Shown: positions 35,081 to 48,180 of the stretch, piece by piece
How the letters are laid out: every line of letters starts with the position of its first letter
How positions within the stretch are numbered: the stretch's first letter is position 1
Made by a program: the position numbers and the translations under genes
Notes under the pieces: model-generated
The model's input: the letters and a program-made list of their open reading frames with translations, nothing else
What the model was told of the DNA's origin: nothing
The model's database searches: none
Assembly (NCBI GenBank): GCA_024138015.1
Contig: JAMXBB010000011.1
Coordinates: 81,232,551-81,296,550 of the forward strand
DNA from: Lumnitzera littorea
Lineage: Eukaryota > Streptophyta > Magnoliopsida > Myrtales > Combretaceae
Reading direction: 5' to 3'
Length of the DNA stretch: 64,000 nucleotides

Positions 35081-38000
35081 CTGCCAATTGAAATTTATTT
35101 ATGAAATTGGCTTGAAGGGAATCGACTCAATGAATTACCTTGAACAAGCAAATACGTGCTTTTGACTTCCAAAGAGAAGTGGCTTGCATAATAAAATGAA
35201 GGCTATAGATGCATTACTGGGCCATCTACAACCCAGAGCTGTTTCTTCAACAGACGAATGCAACAAAAATTTCTCAAGGGAGCAGTTCCTTGCAGAAGAT
35301 AACTACAGGAACTACCTTGTGTAGAAGATACTTTGAGCAGGTAAGACAGAAGGATGGAAACTTTACTGAGAAAAAACACACACGCACATGCAGACACAAA
35401 TGCACCCCAACTAGTGCATATATAAAAGCCAATGCTTCAGATGTTCCCTAAGTGCTTTCAGCTGCAAGAATGTAAGCAGGATTGAAAAGTTCCACCTAAG
35501 ACGACCATGCCTTCAATAAAAAGTAGCCTTGGGTTGTCTCAAGAGATAGCAGCAACTTTTGGTATCAGAAAATTTTCTTTGCAACAACCAAAAGAAAAAC
35601 CTTTTTGTTAAATTGTTTTGTCCAAGTCCCTTTCAAAATGCCAACAACAGATGCAAAACCACTGTGTGGGGGGGGAGGAGGGGGTGGGGCGCTGGGGGTG
35701 GTGAAGATGCGACATGAAGAGCTAGGCCTTATCCCACCGGGAGAAAACCACTCCATGAATAAATTTGTGGCATCACTCTGTCCTGAAAAATCTATCCCCA
35801 TAATTTCTACTGAAAAATCTTCAATTGTCGAAGGACCAGACAACTGAGCATGGCATGTCAAAAGGAAAAGAATAAAGCTGAAGTAAGCCCTACCTGATTC
35901 CGTAGAATGAGCCATCCCAAGGCAAAGTATACCACACCAAATGGCACGATAATTGGAGAAATGATAGAGTAACAGAGCACAATTGTGATGATCAGCATAT
36001 CTCCAGGAACTCTAGTTGCGTATCCAAGATCTCCAGGATACCATGCTTCTTTAACCTCTGCTTCAGTCTTACATAGATACTTTTTCTTCAAATGGAATAT
36101 GATTAGAGGAACAAGTCGAGATAGCTCAAGCCCATAACCAACAAAGAACCTGCCATCCAAAATCAATTAGAAAAAGCAACGCTTCTTTTGATAAAATGAC
36201 AAAGAATGTTTGACCACTACCTGCCCTCAAACTAACAATCACCTAATAATTATTCAGCCATAGAAAACTCACACACATATTCTCGCAAGAAAAAGAGAGT
36301 TCCTATACCGTGTTAAAGCATCTTTTTTTTTAAATTTAATTTTTGAGAGTACCAACAAGCAGAACCTATTTGTCATATGTATGAAGTTTTGAGCCTTACT
36401 GAAGAGCAACATATGTGATGAAGAAAGTTGCATTTTGTGGCAGACTGTCTGCTAATAAATTCACTATAGAGTTAGGATCGTCCTCGATACTCTTGAATGT
36501 AGCAAACAAGGTTCCTCCCACAGTAACTCCTATGAATACATTCAGAACAGTGAAGTAAAAGTACTTTCCAGAGGCAGCTCTCTCAATATGACTCTGTAAA
36601 GGAATCCCTTCTTGCTTGGACAGAAACAAAAGCAGCTTGGGTAACATAGCTAGAAATATAATAAGTGCAATCTGAGGGAGGTAAGCTTCTAGGACAGTCT
36701 TGATCTCCGCCTGATCCACCACAGGCTTTAGGAAAGGAAGATATTTCCTTAGATTGGCAAGAGTCGTAAATGCAGAAATAAATCCAATGGGAATCATGTA
36801 GAAAAATATAGTCAAAGCCACAATTGCAAAAACAATGTACTGCCGTATTTGTCTCTCAAAGAACTTGATTTTCAGGTTGGTCCATGTCAGTTGGCGAGGC
36901 TCTGGAGCATCCATCATGGTCCATGCATCAAGCATGGTGGAATGTAGACTTTGTGTAGCAGAAGCTGCTGCAACCCGGCTATTAAAGAAGACTATAGCAG
37001 CTGCTTCCTGTTTCTCCCTCAATGTGACTTTCTGCTCAGCCTCCAATTTTGGAAGTAGTTCATTGATCTTCTCTTTATAATACTCTATGCTGTCAACTTT
37101 TTCGCCAACAAGACCTAGGCAACCAGTTCTGTTACTGGGTCGAGTCCCTTCTGGGTTACTGCTGGTTTTTGATTGTGCACATACTGCTTCAGCATGTGCA
37201 AGTTTCTTCCTATATCCTTCCAGTTCATCCCAGATTTTGTTAACCTGCATGATTCAAAAATAATAAAAATTGACTAAAAATCCATGAAGGCCTTACCCAA
37301 ACAGGGAAACTTTTTTTCTAGTGATAAAACACAAGAAGACATTATATATTCCCCATAACATCTTCAAAGGTCAATGCAATTACTTACGACATCTGTTCGT
37401 ATTGTATGTTATAGCATGCTTGTATGACAGGACAAACTGTCATAGCAGAGAGAGAGACAAGATAAATCATATTGTTCAAGTATAAAACATTAAGGTCCCC
37501 AATCTGCTTTTACATCAATCGGTTAGGGAACAAAATTTAGCATTTCATAGCATGAGGTCCTGAAATCTCTGCATTCATATGTAAACCCCTTTTTCATCAA
37601 TTGGATTACTTGGTTAGGTTTCAATTAAAAGTCTCAAGTCACACGTGAAGGGAAGTGTTAAAATATTGAAGTTCACACCAATTTAAAAGCTTAAATTTTT
37701 AAATTTATTGGTTGTCGCACTGAACTCAAAATATATTGTTTCTCCTGCAATAAGCCACATGTTTTTGTGCTTTCTAGGGACACCGGCATGTTAGCTCCAT
37801 GATCTGTCTTTGAAATGATTAAAACACCTTCTCTGGAGGGCTTTTTCTTTCCCAGGTTTCTATCTAATACGTCCAGCACTGCAACAACTTATTTCTTCTG
37901 GTGTTCAGAACCAGATTTCCTTATTAGTTAATAAATATATGTATAGGTTTTCCTCTTTCACAATTCAATGTATCATGAAAGCTTTTACAAGGATGCATGG

Positions 38001-39243
38001 CATCTTCATTAAAAGACTGTCCAGAAAAACCTGCTATTTTAGTAAAGCAACTTTGCCGTTAGACCACATGGAATAGCATCCGTTCGTTTCCATTAATTCT
38101 TATTGATGCTCCCATGTCACATGTTCTTCCTTATGATAGTTGTAGCATGCTCCAAGAATTAAATATCTATAGCCATAATGATAAACATAAATGAATTATA
38201 ATATGCAAGTCAATGCTAAAGTGATCGGCTAAACTGACTACAAAATAGAAAAAGAAGAAGAAAGCCTGACTTGCAAGCACTATCACAAAATGCAAGACAT
38301 GAAACAACAGCATTAGAAATAAATAACGTACTGCTTTGTTGTTTGTCACCACCATTGATCTGTAAAAGGTATCAGGATAGATAGTTTTAAAGTATGTATC
38401 AACTTGCTCCTTTCTAGTTTGACCTTCAGGAAGGGTGGGTATGTCCCTGACGAGAACAGCAAACTGCTCAGCTCTCAACTCTGGGGACATCAAAGCATTT
38501 GCCCTCAATTCGGAGACATGTCTGTATGCTTTCCACAATAGGAAATATGTGACGATAGAAACCCAGTAGGTTGCAGTCATAAATGCCCACACTCTTGAAC
38601 TGCCTTGCTGTACAAAGAGATGAGAAGTCCATGAGCATATAGAATGCGTTTCCAATCAAATTAGATTTCCCCAGCAATAATGAGAAATTACAAATTAGCC
38701 AAATAAAATCTGTCAAACCAAGAGACTGGCCTAGTCATTAAAGCCAAAGACAATTCCGTGCAACTTGTATAAAGTCTTGGCTTCAAATCCCACCTAGAAC
38801 ACTTCTTAGGGCTACCTACACATTACAAGCTATATTGAACTAGTGCATGTATCTTGTAGAATGGTTCATTTGCTCAGAGGTAGCCAAAGACAATCTCGTT
38901 ACAAGCTACCTACACATTACAGCCATGCCCCTCCACTACCCAAACAAAAATGTCATCTATTTCAATCAGGACTTCACAGAATTCATATGGATATTTGTGC
39001 TGGTAGTTGTTAGCAACAAAGGGAGCTTATGATGAAAGCTACCAGTCTAAGTTAACAAGTAAGACAATATGTTGTTTCAAGATGAAATAGAGCTTACCCC
39101 AACATTTCCCATTGACAACTTGTCCAGATCAGAAAAGGTCCCATTGCTGGTAGTTTCACTTACCTTCACACTGTAATCAGTAGCAGCAACAGGTAGAAGC
39201 ACTGGTAAAAGCACTAGGCCAGACAGGACTAATATCCCCAACA
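34736..39243 (-). CDS. ERD4: ERD4/CSC1-like (OSCA3-type) membrane protein, 5' exon missing
   Basis: Five exons: 39,243-39,098; 38,607-38,332; 37,244-36,400; 36,149-35,894; 35,080-34,736. All junctions are GT-AG and phases agree, giving 621 residues with no internal stop. Family members carry an N-terminal membrane part, a cytosolic domain and a 7-TM (RSN1_7TM/DUF221) channel region. Diagnostic words are NGTFSDLDKLSM, RLVPLIIFHLKKKYLCKTEA, EVKEAWYPGDLGYATRVP, SYGRMWPHMHTRI and FVCRKKFYGFF. OSCA proteins are hyperosmolality-gated cation channels, and ERD4 is the early-dehydration-responsive member. ERD4 proteins are roughly 720 residues, so about 100 N-terminal residues (first TM segment and linker) are absent; exon 39,243 opens with an acceptor AG and a partial codon. 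Either a first intron longer than 24 kb or a truncation by transposons explains this. Confidence 0.9.
35081..35893. other. ERD4-like intron with a G-rich block
   Basis: Intron between the last two exons. At 35,668-35,702 the plus strand has several runs of four or more G separated by 1-3 bases; the pre-mRNA would carry the C-rich strand. Confidence 0.7.
35894..36149 (-). CDS. ERD4: ERD4-like gene, fourth visible exon
   Basis: 256 bp, starting with one base that completes the split codon of the previous exon. It reads FFVGYGLELSRLVPLIIFHL and ends GWLILRNQ, containing the most conserved loop and two membrane segments of the channel region. Confidence 0.95.
36400..37244 (-). CDS. ERD4: ERD4-like gene, third visible exon
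   Basis: 845 bp. The first part is the cytosolic domain with coiled-coil character (NKIWDELEGYRKKLAHAEAV, KINELLPKLEAEQKV). RVAAASATQSLHS and APEPRQLTWTNLKIKF lead into membrane segments IVFAIVALTIFFYMIP, IALIIFLAMLPKLLLFL and FTVLNVFIGVTVGGTLF. Confidence 0.95.
38332..38607 (-). CDS. ERD4: ERD4-like gene, second visible exon
   Basis: 276 bp in phase 0. It holds a membrane segment (WAFMTATYWVSIVTYFLLW) and the start of the cytosolic domain (EQFAVLVRDIPTLPEGQTRK, TFYRSMVV). Confidence 0.9.
39098..39243 (-). CDS. ERD4: ERD4-like gene, first visible exon
   Basis: 146 bp preceded by TTTCAG. It begins with the last two bases of a codon, then LGILVLSGLVLLPVLLPVAA (a membrane segment) and NGTFSDLDKLSMGNVG. 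The donor GTAAGC is at 39,097. Confidence 0.85.
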
Positions 39244-39372
39244 CTGAAACAAAATGCAATCAAAGNATCATGATTATAATAGTTACATAGTGACAACAAT
39301 ACTAGTGCTGGTGACATAAGGGTTATAGTGGCGATGATGGTATCATAACAAATAGTAGTAGTGATGGTATAG

Positions 39373-40250
39373 ATGTTGAACCTAGTGTTCATTATTTGAT
39401 TTTGATGAGAACAAAATAAAATATATATATTTAAACATATTGTTTATGAAGAGAACAAAACAAGAGAATGATTAAACTAAATATTATTTGATTATATTAA
39501 GTTAATTAAATAAGATCGATTAATTTGCTTAATGATTAAATATATCAATTAACTCTAAAAGATGTTTAATTTTTTAGTGGTGATCAAATGATTTTGAAAT
39601 TGGATTGCGAAGTGTATTTGTTTGTTATGTGTTAAAGTTAATTTCAAGAAGATTTGGCCTACTAGTATGACGACACAAGGAAGAACTAGGTTGACAATAT
39701 AAAATCCTAAATAACAAAAAGAAAAGTTCGCTAACCTTGAAGAGTCAGCCAGTACACTTACCGGTGTTCATGTCGATAGTATATTTGTTTACCAACATGT
39801 TGGTAATCTTCTTTCAACTAACCGTTAGAGTATTTAATGTACGATAACAGGAAGAATTCGATGGGTTGATATAAATGCTCAACAACTTAACCAAGGACAA
39901 GAGAGAGCAAATCCTTTATTGCAAGAGATTCTCATTGTCTATTATTCTTATCGTCTTTTATACCTTAATTTGATAATATTTAGAGAAAATTGAAGTGTAG
40001 TACTTATGAGCTACTAGTTACTAAGTATTGAGCATTAAAAACACTGCACCAATAATCCGTGAGATTAAGTTTTGTATTAAGAGTTGAAATTGAGATTTGT
40101 ATTAAGAGTTATGAGTGTGAAACTTATGTAATGAATTTTGTGTTTATGTAACTCTTAGAGTTTGGATTGAGAAATCAATAAAATGATGTGAAGTTTTCGA
40201 TTAAAGGCATTATGTGTTGTTGGAGAGTAGGGAGCGGTCTTAACTCCATA
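39373..40250 (+). repeat. Copia LTR remnant (SIRE/Maximus-like)
   Basis: It begins TGTTGAACCTAGTGTTC, then ATTTGATTTTGATGAGAACA, and towards the end has repeated TTGTATTAAGAGTT and GTAACTCTTAGAGTTTGG, wording typical of SIRE-type copia LTRs. No internal region follows; the next DNA belongs to other repeats. Its left end is about 130 bp upstream of the first visible ERD4 exon. The ends are approximate. Confidence 0.45.
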
Positions 40251-41200
40251 TTATATCCAAACTTAACTTTTTCATCCCTATCTCTTTAAATTTTCCCATT
40301 CGTTACTATATTATCATTATCTTGATTTTACTCATTGCTGCATTTAATGCTTAATTTAAAAAAAAAATTGCAATTTGTCTTTAAAACTCAATCCACTTCC
40401 CCTCTTAAGTTTAGCCTAGTGTTCTTCAGTGAGAATGAGGTATTAATGTAGTAGTAATAGCATAGTTGCCTAACATGATGGTGATGATGGTGGTGATAAT
40501 GATGATATTTTCTTTTTTCCAACTAATACAAAATAATAATATGAAGTAAGCAATATAAATGTGTGTTCCTTATAAGAAAGATTGAGATATATTAAATTAT
40601 CTTAGAAATTCATTTAAAACTGAAGGCATAGAAGCTATTTCACTTATAGGATTTTCCTTTAAATAAAAGCAACCCTCTTATCTCTCACCCATATGTTTAG
40701 AAGACCTTTCACTGAAAAAGTAAACATTCTAAACTCTCTCTTTTACCTTAGCAACACCATCACCCCATCCCTTTCCCTTAGTAATCGCCATCATCACTTG
40801 CCCTTGCTGCATGTGGTGAAAACCCTTGGGTGATTTAAAGATGACATCTTTCTTTGGTAGAATTCTTTTGTTACAATTTATTGATAAGGAAATCAAGAAA
40901 CTCTAACTTCAATTTCTTTTAGCATTATGGAAATGTAAATTCAAGGATTTCTTAAAAAATGTAGTAAATCAATATATCCCTTATATTATGATCTCCATAA
41001 GAGCAACCTAATCCTAATTGTATTTCATGAAAGGAGTTACTTTAAGAAACAGTCGATTTGAATATTTTTATGCAAGATTTGCCTCGATTTAAGTCTTTCT
41101 CATAATTAAGGTTAATAAACCATTTATTTCCCATAAAAACTGAACCTTTAGGAATTTTGATGACAAAGGATGGATAAAGACCCTAAAAATGAATTTTTGA
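40251..41200. other. AT-rich stretch without recognisable genes
   Basis: GATGATGGTGGTGAT-like trinucleotide repeats at 40,470-40,512. Nothing else is recognised. Confidence 0.4.
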
Positions 41201-44200
41201 TAAATTTTAGGAGGAATTGATTATAATGAAAATTATGTAATACCCTATAAATCAGCAATCAAGATATGAATACCTAAGTATTAGGACAAAACCCTATCCT
41301 TATACGATTATGGTTAATAGTAGATCTAAGACATTTGGAAAAATAAACCGATTAAACTAGAAACTTATGATAAACATGATAACCCTAATCGAAGAATTCC
41401 CATACGTTTGAAAGTTCATAATATAAATAGTGAGAATTTACTCTATATTAGATTTTAAAATCGAATTTAGGGCAATCATATCTAAATTTAAGGTTTTCAA
41501 GAAAACATATTTGATTAAATCCAAACTTTACGATTAAGTTAGAAAAGTTAGTTGAAATAATCCAAAAAGGTTATATTTCAAAAATAACAATTCAAAATCC
41601 TAAATTTAGCCTTAGATATGAATTATTCAATATAATGTAAAAATAATCGAAACCCTTAAAACCGAGCTCGGAATGCGACAAGAACTTAAAAATAAGTTAA
41701 TTATGTAATAAAAGAAAATAATATAGTATAACATACTATATGAATATATATGTATTTTTATGAGTATACTTAGTATATATAATAAATATGCTAGTAAATT
41801 AACAAAAAATTATATAATTATCAATAGTAAGCAATAAAATCACAAAATTAAATAGGAAAAATATCTTAAAAATAAAGATATACTATAAACATGACTACAT
41901 ATATATAATTACTCATTACGTGTATGATATATGCATGTATATTACCAAAATCATTAAATACTAATAAAAAATACTAAAATACCCTAAATTATCATCTAAA
42001 AATTTTTAAAAATAAGAAACAACATAAAATATGATTGGATTAAATGTTAAGCATTTTAACAAGAATAATTAGCTACATCAAAAGCAATTAAACAAAAAAT
42101 TGACATCTCATACTTGTAAATTTCTTAAAAGAATAACTAAATAAATAAATAAATAATTACTTAATGGCTAAGAAAAATTCTAACTGACCTAAACACTATA
42201 AATAGGATACTAGGATTTAGATTTAACATTTTGGCAACCAAAAACACTTAAGGAAAATTTGAAAAAATATTTTTTAAAAAATAGGAAAAATAGAGTATGG
42301 ACCGAGCCTAACTAGTTCCTAAATCAAACCTTGATCTACTGTAATACCCTTCCACCACCATGGAGCACCACCAATGCCCTTACTAGCTGACATACCCCCA
42401 CCAACCAACGGTGGCCAGACTATTGATGAATAGGTTGATCAATTTTTTGCCCTATTTTTTTTATAATTTCTAAAAATATTAAATTAAGTCAGAAAATTAT
42501 GAAAAAAAATTTATATCTAGGTTATTTTAGATATACTTTCATGCTGTAATTTCATTTTTGTAAAATTGTAATTATTTTATGTATATGCTTAAGAAAGTCA
42601 TCATTCATCCGAATTTTGATTTTCAAAATAAATATCCTAAACGATGTAGTTTTAAACTCAAAATTTTTGTGTAAAATACATATGATATATATTTAATTTC
42701 TTTGTAGCCATATTTTTTATTTAGGTACCTTTCATATTTGATATAATTTTTTGCCCTAAAAATAGTTAGAAATAGGATGAAATGATAAAATAAATAGGTT
42801 TTTACAAAATTAATTGATGGAAATGGTAGGTACTAACTTTTGGTGAATTGGAATGATGTTATGATATATTAGAATTAATTTTGTGTAAAAAGATAATATT
42901 TGAATAATTAAACACAATTTAAGGGTAAAATTGTAATTTTGAGTATATAGGAGGTAAATTGATAACACAAAACTAAGTGATGAATGAATTCCCCATATTT
43001 TTAGGAGTCTATAAAAATTTTTTGGGAATTATTTGGTAACCAAAGCTATTTATTTTGAATTTACGTAATAAAATAGTTTAAATTACGAATTAAAACACAT
43101 TTCAGTAATAATAGGCTAAAATGTGATAAATAAATAAATAAAAACTACATATATATGTATCGATTAAATGTGATGAAAAGCAAATTTTTAATATATTTAA
43201 TGATATTTTGATGATCGAGATATGTTATATATGTATTAGGATTAAATAATACATATATTATAGAGTTATGTTGACAAATTATATAAAATATAGCTTAATT
43301 ATATAAAATACGTATAATATGATAATATTTATTTAGATACATATAATTATGTTAGGAATTCGAACTACTTGTTAGAATTTATCTCTAAAAATAAGATCCG
43401 TAATATGTGTAACTAAGTCTGTACAAATCCAATGATACTATTTTTACAAAAATCGGATAATCCTAAGTAATAAAACTTATATCTCAATAATATTATAAAA
43501 ATTTACGTATTATGATAATCCTACCGTAATTAAAAAATAATTTAATCAATTAAAAGTACATTTCGATAAGATTGAAACGATATATTATACATAATAGTAT
43601 AATTACATATATTATTAATAAGTAATAACTTAACTTAACTTATATAATAAAGCTATATATTATTATTATTATATACTTTAGATAAGACTTTAATGTTTTT
43701 TTAATTATTACAAAAACTGAATTTAGATTTTGTATATATAGGGTTTACCAATGATCAGATCGTTGACGATACATTTTTTTTAAGTGAGCATCAGGATAAG
43801 TAAGTGGGTTCAATACTTTATATCATTTTAAGATATTATTTCAGAATATCTTGGGATTTTAATATGCATTTGCTTATGACTGTAATTAACTGTTCATACG
43901 TATGTAGCGTTTGTGGTTTAGTTTCAATTGCTGCGATGGGAGTTAAGCTCCATGCTATGGTTGTTTTATGAATGTCATTATACTTTAATTGTTTGAGCTT
44001 GGTTAGTCGTCATAAAAAGACAAATTAGCTTAAACTCGGCTTAATATCTAACCTGATATCGTAACTCACTAGAAGTAACGATTAAGGTTCTCAAGTCAAA
44101 CATTGACTTCATTCGATGATGATAGTTGAAATGGTCATTTTTTCACCCTTAGTTAAATTAAGTAATAGGAGAGAAGGTCATGACAAGATTAGGGGTCATG

Positions 44201-44900
44201 GTTCAAGGTATCGAATTGGATGCTTCAAAGGGGTAAAGTTGAGTACACTTGATGTGAACTAGATCTAAGATAGTAGTTGTAAAGATAGTTGTTGTAAGGA
44301 CAATTTTCTATCTTAAAATGGTTTACACAACGATACCGTTACGACTTCACATTTTCGGAATGTGATAAATTATAAAATAAGGATTACAGATAAGTAATGC
44401 CTATGCAATAAATACAACTTTATTGAAATTTACGATTGAAGAATTGAATAATTGGAAATATTAATACTCTTAAAGTTGTAACACAAAAAATCATCAACAC
44501 TTAAGAAAAATTAAGTTGTTTCAATGTTTAAAAATAAAACCGGACGATGGCAAAGTTGACCCATAAGACTTCAAAATGACTTATCACTAAAATAAAAACG
44601 AGATCGAAGATCCCTAATAAGGTAGTCTAATGCCCACATCCTAGTTGATCGACATCTTTTGTAAGGTCTACCTTCTTAACCTTGGTTAATTACTCAATGA
44701 CCTAAGTCAATCATATGACCTTAGCAACCTTAGGTGAATTGAGTAAACTTATAATCACCTAATAAATAAGAGGAGTGATTATGGATTTAAGAGTTATGAT
44801 ATATGAGTATATTGAGTATTAATTGATCACATGTATTGTATTAGGTGGTGACAATATTATTAAGTGGTATCAAGCTTGTGGATAGGTTTTAGGTACATGA
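41200..44900 (-). repeat. Long AT-rich dispersed repeat, family X, copy 2 (inverted)
   Basis: It is the reverse complement of copy 1 in block order. 44,107-44,220 (GGTCATGACAAGATTAGGGG, AGTTAAATTAAGTAATAGG) matches 6270-6345; 42,995-43,045 (TTTTTAGGAGTCTATAAAAA) matches 7440-7490; 42,345-42,415 is the GC-richer GTTGGTTGG-type block of 8040-8150; 41,655-41,700 matches 8770-8840. No coding region. Outer ends are approximate. Confidence 0.65.
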
Positions 44901-47690
44901 TGGTTGTGGTTTATTATTTTATTCTTATAGGATTAGAAACAAACATTGACTAATAACTATTCCATAATCTATTGATTATGTTTTGTGTTTGGTCATGCTA
45001 AAATCTATAAACAATAACCTTAAATTGGATTCTTGTAGCCTTAAAAGGAATAGACTCCTAAGAGGATGTAGTAAGTAAGTGCTTGGGCTATAATAAAGAA
45101 AAAAAAAAAGATTCATAAGGTCGTACAAAGCTACATATATATATATATATATAGTATATAACTATTAATTATATTTATACATGTCATAACATAAATAGTA
45201 GATTTTAAAGTAACTATAAACTATTACTCTTAAGTATTCAGATACAATAAGTAGTTATATGTTATATATATTTACATGTGACATGTATCACTTATCGAAT
45301 CATTTCTCATAATTAAGGCTCAATAGATAGTTAATAGAAGAAAATTATAGCTAATATGTTAGTAAATAGGGAGGAAGTTACAATAATGTGAACTATTGGT
45401 CATGTAACATTGGTTTGAATGTTGTATATGGAACGCAATCCTTATGACACGATATAGGCCAAGAACCTAAGATGAGATTGTTTTTGTAGTTATTGTCGGT
45501 GAGATGCACTTAGATCGTTTCCTACAAATATTGAGATATTGTTATTGTTTACGTTTAGCCTGTGTAATGAAAAGTCATTCGCTATTTCAGGTCTTAGGGC
45601 TCAAGACTGTTTTGATTGTTTTATAGTATTGCATTGGATTTAGATATGCATGTGAACTATCATATATGACATACATGTATGTATGATGCGATTCTTACAT
45701 ACGTGGCTTCATTTTTCTTTCTTTTTTTTTTTTCTTTTTGTTCTTTTCCTTTTTACTTCCTAGGGATGTTAGGTGGCAGCTCATCAAATGGCTGATATTA
45801 GCTATCAATCAACCTCAAGTTGGCTACTAAAAGGTTATCTTGAATTTTTAAATATGCTAACTTTTTTTTCATTTTTAAATTATTTTGTAATTTTGGTACA
45901 TATGCATTGATTAATATTAATAGATAGAATACAAATATATAAAATGTCAAAGACGAATATATTCATATGCAAATAGATGAAATATAACCAGATCTAAAAG
46001 AGGGCAAATGAAAAGGCAATCTGAAGGCCCTGTAAACTTGAACTTTGACCTTACTATTAGTACTAGCCCCTTTGAAAGGTTGTACGTTAATGATGAATGA
46101 CCTGTCTAAAACAAGACCAAATGAAAAATGGTTTATTAATTACTCAATCAATAAAAACATTTCTTAGGATATATAAACAAGTAGCGACATGTGTGAAGTG
46201 CGTCTTCTAATTTCCAATATTAATTATAGCAGTCACCGTCAGGTAGGTGTGTTTTCAAATCTCCATTCGTTTTTAGCCAGTCGACTATAGAACACTTAAT
46301 GCATGCGTGTTTTTTTATTCTTTTTTCTCGTTATTTTATCTTGTAACCTGCAGCGTCAAGACCGTAAAAGTAAAATGCTTTTAAATCGAAAGAATATGGT
46401 TAAATATTACAGGAAAGGAATGAAAAATCTGCTCAGTGTGGATATAATAATCTATTGTCTTAAGTAATTCAAAGTCCTTCAGACGGTAGTTAAAAGTTTT
46501 TGCTTTTCAAAATGAATGAAACCAAAGATTTTAATATATAATATCATACGATAATTCTCTTCTTCTTTTTTTCTTACTCTTCTTTTTCCCTAAGTTCATT
46601 TTCGATTAATTTAACTTTCGATTTTCTCCATCTAAATAGCAAATATCTGATTTGAATCTCTCTACCTTACATATATCTTTTACAAAATTATTTCCTACTT
46701 TTTAAGGTATTCGTGATGCGGGAACAAGTTTATTGATAATGTGGAATGATTAGCTGCAAAATAGATTAATGATCTATATTAAGCTTATCTTTCTTTGATA
46801 AAAATCTTTAAATAGGTAGACTATGGAGACTGATCGGGCATGATCACCAAGAACATTTGATTATTTCTTGTAATGATGATATTGGATTCAAATAGTAGTT
46901 TAAGAGTTAGCTCTCTTTAAACACAAGCAATAGTGGTATTATTATGCTATTCGCGTCTCATACATCCATGACAGTCAGCTTGGTAGAGCAACCTACCAAG
47001 GGTTGTTAAAAAAAAAAGAAAAAAATAAATACATCACAGTTTTGCAAAGTTTTATAAACCACGTGATAAGATTGAATCAATAATTATTTGTATTTGTTTC
47101 CATCTCGCTTTTTTTTTTTTTTTCCTTCTTTCTCCACCTATTTTATTCTTCTAACAGCGTGTTTGGTTATAGAAAAGGAATGAAAGGATATATAATAGTT
47201 ATTTCATTGACTATATATCACGTTAAAATAGCTAGCGAAGGCCATGAATGGGCACAAGGGATGCTAAAAAATTGTATATAATTAAGTAAATTAATTTGGT
47301 AAAATATTAAGTAAATTAATCATATGTAGGATGGCTTATAACATTACATTTTTTTTTTTAATCAATGAAGAACAGACACATATATTTATTTATATAACCG
47401 CTTGAACAACTTCCCTCTACTATTTTTTTCGTATAACTACTTAGATAGCTATATTAAAAAATATATTAATATAATACACTGAATCCATTCTAAGCACTTT
47501 AATATAATAAATAAGTAGATAGAAGTGCTACCTTTTTAAGATCCTTTAGGTATTTTGCTATCCATAGTAAGATAATCTAATATAACATATTGATTGCATC
47601 TCATCCCATCTCTATTTAATTTATTTTTATAGTATCTATTTGTAGCGAAATTATCAAACTTTAGAAAAGGAGGAAACTTTACTTATTACA
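44900..47690. other. AT-rich intergenic DNA
   Basis: (TA)n at 45,135-45,152, poly-pyrimidine at 45,715-45,752, and A/T-rich runs. I see no gene or known element. Confidence 0.4.
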
Positions 47691-48180
47691 AATCATAGTT
47701 ACTCAAATTTCATTTAGTATTTACTCAAATTCAATTCAACTATAGTCAAATCGACTCAAGTTTAAGCTACTCGAATAGTTTAATGAGTTAAGGTAAAACT
47801 TCTATTTATTCAGCTTGACAAACTTCTAGCTTTAGTAAGCCTGAATCAAGCTTAGCTATACATTAAATTTTATCGAATTTAAGTCTAAGTCGAGCTTTGA
47901 TATGAATTTGATTAAAAAAACCAATATATTTTAAAATAATCCAGTCTAAATAAACTTAATCAAGTAGAACTTAAGTTTATTGAGCACCACTTTAATCCAA
48001 GTTTAATCTCAAAAGCTTTAACTTTAATCTAAACAAGTTTAATCAAGTCAAATTGAAGCTCATTGAGCAATACTTTAATCTGAGCCTGAGGTAAAAAAAT
48101 TTAGCTACATTAAATTTGGATTAAGCTTAAGTTTTATATTTTCTAGTCGAATCAGAGGTTATATACAATCTAACTTGTTG
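47690..48180. repeat. Low-complexity repeat of AAGTTTAATCAAGT-like words
   Basis: The words ACTCAAGTTTAAGC, TTAATCAAGT and ATTGAGCA recur many times. A pair of about 83-bp units starts at 47,952 and 48,035. Related wording is at 52,840-53,170. Class unknown. Confidence 0.5.

Noticed and set aside
35565..35915. 116-codon minus-strand frame with a poly-Pro run
   Set aside because: It spans the last ERD4 intron and its Pro run is just the C-rich complement of a G-tract; it overlaps the end of a real exon out of frame.
39266..39266. Single N, considered as a possible contig join that could explain the missing ERD4 exon
   Set aside because: One ambiguous base in otherwise continuous intron sequence; nothing indicates a gap, so it cannot by itself explain the missing exon.
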